From the NCBI GenBank assembly GCA_045594445.1, contig JAZNYL010000007.1:1-11405 (forward strand): 11,405 nucleotides of DNA. Direction: 5' to 3'. Below the pieces are notes generated by a model. The model had not been told where the DNA came from and did no database searches. It saw only the letters and a list, made by a program, of their open reading frames with translations. Below are positions 6,806 to 11,405 of the stretch, piece by piece. The stretch's first letter is position 1. Each line of letters begins with the position of its first letter. The translations under genes were made by a program, and so were the position numbers. The stretch is from SVQP01 sp045594445 (GTDB lineage: Bacteria; Bacillota; Clostridia; Oscillospirales; CAG-272).

Positions 6806-7342
6806 TTATTGATAATCGTAGCCCAGCTTGATAGCGTTCAGATTCTGCTCGATCAGGTTGGCTCTCTTGGCACTGACCACCTTGCCCATAGCGGCCTCAA
6901 GGTAATCCATGCCGATCTCGGGGCACTCGCGCAGCACCTTGCCGAGAATGATCATATTTGCCAGCGTGGGAATGCCCATTTCGTTGGCGATCTGCGTAGC
7001 GGGAACGTAGAAAGCGTCCACGTCGTCGCGCTCGATCTTGCGGGTGATCAGCGTGCTGTCCACAAAGATCTTGCCACCGGGAACCACGGCGTCCTCGTAT
7101 TTGTCAAGAGACGGAAGGTTCATGGCGACCAGGCAGTCGGGATTTGCCACGATGGGCGAGCCGACGGGGGTGTCGCTGATGATAATGGAGCAGTTTGCGG
7201 TACCGCCACGCATTTCGGGGCCGTAGGAGGGCAGCCAGCTGACCTGCTTATCGGCAATCAAGCCCTGATAAGCCACGATCTTGCCAAGGAACAGAACACC
7301 CTGGCCGCCAAAGCCTGCAATCAACATCTGTAAAGTTTTCAT
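6806..7342 (-). CDS. 2-oxoacid:ferredoxin oxidoreductase, gamma subunit
   Basis: A 178-residue protein matching the gamma subunit (domain III) of 2-oxoacid:ferredoxin oxidoreductases of the VOR/KOR type. It begins with the glycine-rich AGFGGQGVLFLGK (9-21) and carries the conserved SYGPEMRGGTANC (39-51). The domain takes part in the CoA-binding and subunit-contact part of the complex. Length is usual for a stand-alone gamma subunit. The ATG at 7342 overlaps the beta gene's stop (ATGA, 7339-7342), and AAGGAGG (7359-7353) lies 10 nt upstream within the beta coding region. Gene order delta-alpha-beta-gamma is the standard one. The symbol is left open because vor, kor and por naming is inconsistent for this subunit. 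Confidence 0.94.
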   Translation of the reverse strand: MKTLQMLIAGFGGQGVLFLGKIVAYQGLIADKQVSWLPSYGPEMRGGTANCSIIISDTPVGSPIVANPDCLVAMNLPSLDKYEDAVVPGGKIFVDSTLITRKIERDDVDAFYVPATQIANEMGIPTLANMIILGKVLRECPEIGMDYLEAAMGKVVSAKRANLIEQNLNAIKLGYDYQ

Positions 7343-8100
7343 GCCTTTGTATCCTCCTTGCTCTCGGCATCGCGGTCACGATAAACGCCGAGCGGATAGT
7401 AGGGCAGCATATTTTCGTTTGCCCACTGCATAGCCTTTTCGGGCGTCATGCCCCAGTTGGTCGGGCAGGTGGAAATGACCTCAACCAAGGAAAAGCCCTT
7501 GCCGTCGATCTGATTTTGGAACGCCTTGAGAATGGCCTTCTTTGCCTTGCGGATGCCTGCCACGCTGGTTACGGCCACGCGCTCAATGTACTGCGGACCT
7601 TCAAGCTGCGAGAGCATCTCGGAGACCTTGACGGGGAAGCCGCAATGCGCGGTATCTCTGCCGTAGGGAGAGGTTTGGGTGACCTGACCGGGCAGCGAGG
7701 TGGGAGCCATCTGACCGCCGGTCATGCCGTAGATGGCGTTGTTGATGAAAATGACGGTAATGTTCTCGTTACGTGCAGCGGCGTGCACCGTCTCTGCCAT
7801 ACCGATCGAAGCAAGGTCGCCGTCACCCTGATAGGTGAATACGATATTCTCGGGATTTGCGCGCTTGATTCCGGTTGCAACGGCGGGTGCACGGCCGTGT
7901 GCCGCCTCCACCATGTCGCAATTGAAGTAGTTGTATGCCATAACGGAGCAGCCGACGGGAGCGATACCGACCATGTTGCCTTCGATGCCCAGCTCATCCA
8001 TGGTCTCGGCCACCAGTCTGTGCACGATACCGTGCGTACAGCCGGGGCAGTAGTGCATGGTCATATCCGCCAGAGCGTGCGGTCTTTTGAAAACTACCAT
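7339..8100 (-). CDS. 2-oxoacid:ferredoxin oxidoreductase, beta subunit (TPP-binding)
   Basis: A 253-residue TPP-binding subunit. It shows YCPGCTHG near the N-terminus (Cys18, Cys21) and a conserved Cys51 (PVGCSV). The TPP/Mg motif starts at GDGDLASIG (92-100) and ends near INNAIYGMTGGQ (119-130). GQVTQTSPYGRD (138-149) fits the family's substrate/TPP region. It decarboxylates a 2-oxoacid on TPP and passes electrons to the ferredoxin subunit, with CoA as acyl acceptor; the reverse reductive carboxylation is possible with strongly reduced ferredoxin. The C-terminal tail (242-253) is acidic and probably disordered. The ATG at 8100 has AGGAGGT (8115-8109) in place, and the gap to the alpha gene is 2 nt. 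Confidence 0.95.
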   Translation of the reverse strand: MVVFKRPHALADMTMHYCPGCTHGIVHRLVAETMDELGIEGNMVGIAPVGCSVMAYNYFNCDMVEAAHGRAPAVATGIKRANPENIVFTYQGDGDLASIGMAETVHAAARNENITVIFINNAIYGMTGGQMAPTSLPGQVTQTSPYGRDTAHCGFPVKVSEMLSQLEGPQYIERVAVTSVAGIRKAKKAILKAFQNQIDGKGFSLVEVISTCPTNWGMTPEKAMQWANENMLPYYPLGVYRDRDAESKEDTKA

Positions 8101-8102
8101 GA

Positions 8103-9161
8103 TCAGTTACCTCCTGCGATTTTTTCAATGCTCTCGAGCACCTGCTCGGGAGAGGGGATCATACCGCCCGCTCTGTTGCACAGGTAGACGGGACGGATGC
8201 ACTCCTCGGCCAGTCTGACGTCGTCGATCATCTGACCCATGGAGAGCTCCACGGACAAGAATGCCTTTACCTGATCAGCCGCCTTGCGGAATGCCTTTTT
8301 GGGGAAGGGCCAGAGCGTGATGGGACGGATCATGCCCACCTTGATGCCCTTGGCTCTTGCAGCCATGATGGCGTTCTTGGAGACGCGCGCAGCAATACCG
8401 AAGGCTGCGATGCAGATCTCTGCGTCCTCCATCATGAATTCTTCATACATGACCTCGTTTTCCTCAACCATGCGGTAACGCTCAAAGCGGTCGAAGTTCT
8501 GCGTCTCCAGCTCCTCGGGAACGAGAGAGAGCGAGTTGACGATGTTGTGCTTGCGAGCAAGCTTGGTGCCGGTTACAGCCCAGGGCTTTTCCACCGCGAT
8601 GGGCTTGATGTCGGTCAAGGATACGGGCTCCATCATCTGGCCCATGGTACCGTCAGCCAGAATCATGGAAGTCATGCGATATTTGTCGGCCAGATCAAAG
8701 CCCTTGACGGTCAGCTCTGCCATTTCCTGTACCGAGCTGGGAGCCAGCACGATCAGATGGAAGTCGCCGTGACCGCAGGAGCGGGTGGCCTGGAAGTAGT
8801 CGGACTGAGAGGGCTGAATGCCGCCAAGTCCGGGGCCTCCGCGCTGGACGTTGACGATCAGCGCAGGCAGATCGGCACCTGCCAGGTAGGAAATGCCCTC
8901 GCTCTTGAGCGAGATTCCGGGGGAGGACGAGGAGGTCATAACTCTCTTGCCCGCAGCGGAAACGCCGTAGACCATATTGATGGCCGCGATCTCGCTCTCG
9001 GCCTGCAAGAAGCATCCGCCGATCTTGGGCATCTTCTTGGCCATGTAAGCCGCGATCTCGGTCTGGGGAGTGATGGGGTAGCCGAAATAGTGACGGCATC
9101 CGGCCATAATGGCAGCCTCGGCAATCGCCTCGTTGCCCTTCATAAGTACCTTATCAGACAT
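8103..9161 (-). CDS. vorB: 2-oxoacid:ferredoxin oxidoreductase, alpha subunit (VorB-like)
   Basis: A 352-residue alpha subunit (pyrimidine-binding plus transketolase C-terminal-like domains). It carries GNEAIAEAA (9-17), GYPITPQTE (27-35), SSSSPGISL (77-85), QRGGPGLGGIQPSQ (106-119) and RPITLWPFP (279-287). The overall sequence closely resembles proteins I know as 2-oxoisovalerate (3-methyl-2-oxobutanoate) oxidoreductase subunit VorB, and its pairing with ilvE supports a branched-chain 2-oxoacid substrate. Aryl pyruvates or 2-oxoglutarate are not excluded. The start at 9161 is chosen because GAGGT (9173-9169) lies 7 nt before it and the first residues fit the family. A longer in-frame reading from 9275 would run into the ferredoxin gene and is rejected. 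Confidence 0.94.
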   Translation of the reverse strand: MSDKVLMKGNEAIAEAAIMAGCRHYFGYPITPQTEIAAYMAKKMPKIGGCFLQAESEIAAINMVYGVSAAGKRVMTSSSSPGISLKSEGISYLAGADLPALIVNVQRGGPGLGGIQPSQSDYFQATRSCGHGDFHLIVLAPSSVQEMAELTVKGFDLADKYRMTSMILADGTMGQMMEPVSLTDIKPIAVEKPWAVTGTKLARKHNIVNSLSLVPEELETQNFDRFERYRMVEENEVMYEEFMMEDAEICIAAFGIAARVSKNAIMAARAKGIKVGMIRPITLWPFPKKAFRKAADQVKAFLSVELSMGQMIDDVRLAEECIRPVYLCNRAGGMIPSPEQVLESIEKIAGGN

Positions 9162-9181
9162 GTTTTCTACCTCGCTTTCAA

Positions 9182-9388
9182 TCAGCGTTCCACCGTAATC
9201 ACGCAATCGGGGCAGATCAGCGCACAGTTGGCGCAGCCCACGCAAGCGGACATATCGGTGATCTCGGCAGGGCAATGGCCCTTGGAGTTGATCTTATCTT
9301 TTGCGATCTGCAAAAGCTTCTTGGGGCAATTTGCCACGCAAAGCCCACAGCCCTTGCATCTCTCGGCATCAATGGTTAATTTTGCCAT
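9182..9388 (-). CDS. 2-oxoacid:ferredoxin oxidoreductase, delta subunit (2x[4Fe-4S] ferredoxin)
   Basis: A 68-residue ferredoxin-type protein with two complete CxxCxxCxxxC/P clusters: Cys11, 14, 17, 21 and Cys49, 52, 55, 59, each followed closely by Pro. Extra cysteines are at 39 and 62. It carries electrons between the TPP subunit and soluble ferredoxin. As a separate small gene ahead of alpha-beta-gamma it is the expected delta subunit of a four-subunit VOR/KOR enzyme. The ATG at 9388 has GGAGGA (9402-9397) upstream. The gap to the P-loop NTPase gene is 22 nt, and to the alpha gene 20 nt. Confidence 0.95.
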   Translation of the reverse strand: MAKLTIDAERCKGCGLCVANCPKKLLQIAKDKINSKGHCPAEITDMSACVGCANCALICPDCVITVER

Positions 9389-9410
9389 GGTAGGGGTCCT
9401 CCGTAGTGTA

Positions 9411-10076
9411 TCAATAGTATTTTTTCTGTAACGTAATGGGGAAGGGATGCGCTACCTTGTCGCAAAGCTGCGCGTCAAGGCGTGCGTCGTATGCGGTCAT
9501 GACCAGCGGCAAGCCAGAAAGCTCGCACAGCCGATCCACGTAGGCTTGCGACGCAAGCACGGTATCCGCATCGGTAAATTCACCGAGGTGAGAGTTGTTG
9601 GCAATCGCAGTCACGGGCAGCTTGCAGGCCTGCTCGATCTCGCGCAGCACCTCGAGTGCATCCTCGGGGGTGGGGGTCAGCGCGCGGTGCGCGTTGGCCA
9701 CGAAAATCATCCGGTAATCGTCCTCTTCCTTGATCATGTCCACGTATCTGCCAAGTGCGACCGCACCGCGATCGTCACCGCCCACGTCCAGCACGGCATG
9801 CGAGTCGCGATGCTCAAAAATGCCGTAAAACGAAGAAGGCATGGCGGGTGCGTCCAGATTGGTGTTGGCATACGGGGAAGAGAGTGTTTTGATGCCAAGG
9901 GCAGAAAGCTCGTCCTCGCTGTCCTTGGAGCGGAAATAGGGATTGACGATGTCCATGTCAGCCAGCACCACATGCTTGCCCTGCCTGTGCAAGTATATGG
10001 CGTAATTGACTGCCAGATTGGTTTTTCCGCTGCCGTAATGGCCCACGAAAAGCGTCAGACGCGGGGTGTGCATCAC
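9411..10076 (-). CDS. MinD/ParA/CobB-like P-loop NTPase
   Basis: A 221-residue P-loop ATPase of the SIMIBI (MinD/ParA/CobQ-CobB) type. The Walker A motif is GHYGSGKT (12-19). The second Asp-rich motif is ADMDIVNPYFR (39-49), as in MinD/ParA-like proteins, and the Walker B-like LDVGGDDRG follows (96-104). It lacks the extra Lys of the deviant ParA Walker A (KGGxGKT) and shows no Fe-S CxxC motif of the Mrp/Nbp35 type. Function is unknown; a maturation, gating or regulatory role toward the adjacent oxidoreductase is only inferred from position. The start is ambiguous: tandem GTG (10076) and ATG (10073). GTG overlaps the upstream stop as GTGA, and no good ribosome site is visible, so translation probably depends on coupling to the ligase gene. 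Confidence 0.85.
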   Translation of the reverse strand: MMHTPRLTLFVGHYGSGKTNLAVNYAIYLHRQGKHVVLADMDIVNPYFRSKDSEDELSALGIKTLSSPYANTNLDAPAMPSSFYGIFEHRDSHAVLDVGGDDRGAVALGRYVDMIKEEDDYRMIFVANAHRALTPTPEDALEVLREIEQACKLPVTAIANNSHLGEFTDADTVLASQAYVDRLCELSGLPLVMTAYDARLDAQLCDKVAHPFPITLQKKYY

Positions 10077-11405
10077 AGCTTGTTACGAATGATCTTGCCG
10101 CTTGTCGTTTTGGGCAGGCTGTCGCAGAAGACCACGATTCTGGGATATTTATAGGGAGCGGTACGCGACTTAACGTACTGCTGGATCTCTTTTTTGAGCT
10201 CTTCGGAGGGCTGCTTACCGCCCGTGAGCACGATGCTGGCCTTGACTACCTGACCTCTGATCTCGTCGGGGGAAGCGCTGACGCCGCATTCCAGCACGTA
10301 GGGCAGCTCCATAATGACCGACTCGATCTCGAAAGGCCCGATACGGTAGCCGGACGACTTGATCACGTCGTCCACACGACCGACGTACCAGTAGTAGCCG
10401 TCCTCGTCGCGCCATGCAACGTCACCGGTGTGGTAGTAGCCGTCGTGCCATACCTCGGCGGTCTTTTCGGGGGCGTTGTAGTAGCCCTGGAACAGGCCGT
10501 TGGGATGCTCCTTGTCGGTGCGGATGACGATCTCGCCCGATTCACCCACGTCCACGGGATTGCCGTCGGGATCCACGATGCTGACGTCGTAGAGCGGTAC
10601 GGGCTTACCCATAGAGCCAATTTTGGGCGTCATGCCCGCAAGGTTGCCGATCACCAAGGTGGTTTCGGACTGGCCAAAGCCCTCCATGAGCGAAAGACCG
10701 GTCAGCTCCTTGAAGCGGTGGTAGACCTCTGGATTGAGTGCCTCTCCCGCGATGGCCGCGTGCTTGACCGAGGACAGATCGTACTTGGACAGATCCTGCT
10801 TGATCATCATGCGGTACATGGTGGGGGGAGCACAGAAGGTGGTGATATGATATTTCGCAAACATGGGCAGAATGACAGACGCGTCAAAGCGGTCGAAGTC
10901 GTAAACGAAGGTCGCGCCCTCGCACAGCCATTGACCGTACATCTTACCCCACATAGCCTTTGCCCAGCCGGTGTCCGAAATGGTCAGGTGCAGTCCCTCG
11001 GGGTCTACGCAATGCCAGTACTTGGCGGTATGGAAGTGACCCAGAGGATATTTATGGTTATGCAGCGCCATCTTCGGGTAGCCGGTAGTGCCGGAGGTGA
11101 AGAAAGCAAGCAGGGGATCGTCGCCGCAGGGGGAGTCGTCCCGTCTGTCGTAATGGCTGCTGTACAGGCTGTATTCGGCGTTGAAGTCATGCCAGCCTTC
11201 TCTCTGCAGGGGGCTTTCTTCCCCGCCAGTGCCGCCGTTGGCCAGAATCCGGATCATGGGCTTGCCGTATTCTTCCAGCGCCTTGTCTGCCTGTGCGGCG
11301 GTGTCGCCGTCTGCGGTACACAGGATCGCGGAAACGCCGGCGGCTTCAAACCGGTAGGCAAAATCATGCACCAGCAGCTGATTGGTAGCGGGAATGGCAA
11401 TGGCG
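10073..11405 (-). CDS. Acyl-CoA synthetase, medium-chain/acetyl-CoA synthetase type (partial, 5' end off window)
   Basis: The reading frame is open to the right edge. About 443 C-terminal residues are visible, and roughly 100 more are expected at the N-terminus of this ~550-residue family. The first visible residues, AIAIPATNQLL, match the family region before the nucleotide-binding core, so the GTG at 11371 is not the true start. Motifs, numbered from the first visible residue: TSGTTGYPK (103-111), GFGQSE (242-247), HTGD (325-328), GRVDDVIKSSGYRIGP (341-356) and TSGK with catalytic Lys437. It converts a short or medium, possibly branched or aromatic, carboxylic acid to acyl-CoA through acyl-AMP. 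It is the first gene of the operon seen here; the promoter lies off the window. Confidence 0.93.
   Translation of the reverse strand, partial: AIAIPATNQLLVHDFAYRFEAAGVSAILCTADGDTAAQADKALEEYGKPMIRILANGGTGGEESPLQREGWHDFNAEYSLYSSHYDRRDDSPCGDDPLLAFFTSGTTGYPKMALHNHKYPLGHFHTAKYWHCVDPEGLHLTISDTGWAKAMWGKMYGQWLCEGATFVYDFDRFDASVILPMFAKYHITTFCAPPTMYRMMIKQDLSKYDLSSVKHAAIAGEALNPEVYHRFKELTGLSLMEGFGQSETTLVIGNLAGMTPKIGSMGKPVPLYDVSIVDPDGNPVDVGESGEIVIRTDKEHPNGLFQGYYNAPEKTAEVWHDGYYHTGDVAWRDEDGYYWYVGRVDDVIKSSGYRIGPFEIESVIMELPYVLECGVSASPDEIRGQVVKASIVLTGGKQPSEELKKEIQQYVKSRTAPYKYPRIVVFCDSLPKTTSGKIIRNKL

Noticed and set aside
5027..7333. Very long plus-strand open frame (768 codons) across three genes
   Set aside because: It is the exact codon-for-codon antisense register of the leuA-like, ilvE and gamma genes, which all share one frame. 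It stays open because those genes rarely use TTA, CTA or TCA codons. The protein has no recognisable domain and no ribosome site.
9162..9275. N-terminal extension of VorB to 9275
   Set aside because: It overlaps the ferredoxin coding sequence in another frame; the start at 9161 has its own ribosome site and matches the family N-terminus.
8547..9431. Plus-strand open frame opposite vorB and the ferredoxin gene
   Set aside because: Same antisense codon register effect; the minus-strand genes are strongly supported by motifs and ribosome sites.

Overview
The window looks like a Bacillota (Clostridia-type) anaerobe of medium-high GC. The grounds are strong AGGAGG-type ribosome sites before most genes, a four-subunit ferredoxin-dependent 2-oxoacid oxidoreductase, and small GC-rich intergenic hairpin repeats of the kind seen in gut Clostridia. 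Genus and family cannot be set from this sequence alone. Every supported gene lies on the minus strand, so transcription runs right to left.

Region 1 (about 1809-11405, open at the right edge) is one tightly packed operon. In transcription order it holds: an acyl-CoA synthetase of the medium-chain/acetyl-CoA synthetase type (N-terminus off the window); a MinD/ParA-like P-loop NTPase; the delta (2x[4Fe-4S] ferredoxin), alpha (VorB-like), beta (TPP) and gamma subunits of a 2-oxoacid:ferredoxin oxidoreductase; a branched-chain aminotransferase (ilvE); a divergent isopropylmalate-synthase-like protein with an intact LeuA regulatory domain but degraded catalytic motifs; and an 832-residue fusion of a sugar-isomerase-type TIM barrel with a second acyl-CoA synthetase. 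Gaps are 22 nt or less, with three 4-base stop/start overlaps, and a 13-bp hairpin sits just after the last stop codon. The genes fit interconversion of branched-chain (or aryl) carboxylic acids, their acyl-CoAs, 2-oxoacids and amino acids. The two ATP-dependent ligases, and the absence of a phosphotransacylase/kinase pair here, lean toward assimilation (acid to acyl-CoA to 2-oxoacid by reductive carboxylation to amino acid). Direction is inference.

Region 2 (1515-1808) is intergenic. It carries the operon terminator, a roughly 100-bp inverted-repeat element resembling a small non-coding mobile or REP-type sequence, and a textbook sigma-A promoter with an extended -10.

Region 3 (84-1514) is a separate two-gene unit driven by that promoter: a CPBP-family membrane protease and a small protein resembling a permuted papain-like/NlpC-P60 hydrolase. 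It ends in a clear intrinsic terminator at 84-110. The left edge (1-46) holds another hairpin-rich intergenic repeat.

The most unusual points are the LeuA-like protein without its expected metal ligands, the TIM barrel-ligase fusion beside it, and the P-loop NTPase locked into the oxidoreductase operon. No CRISPR array, tRNA, rRNA, transposase or phage gene was seen.
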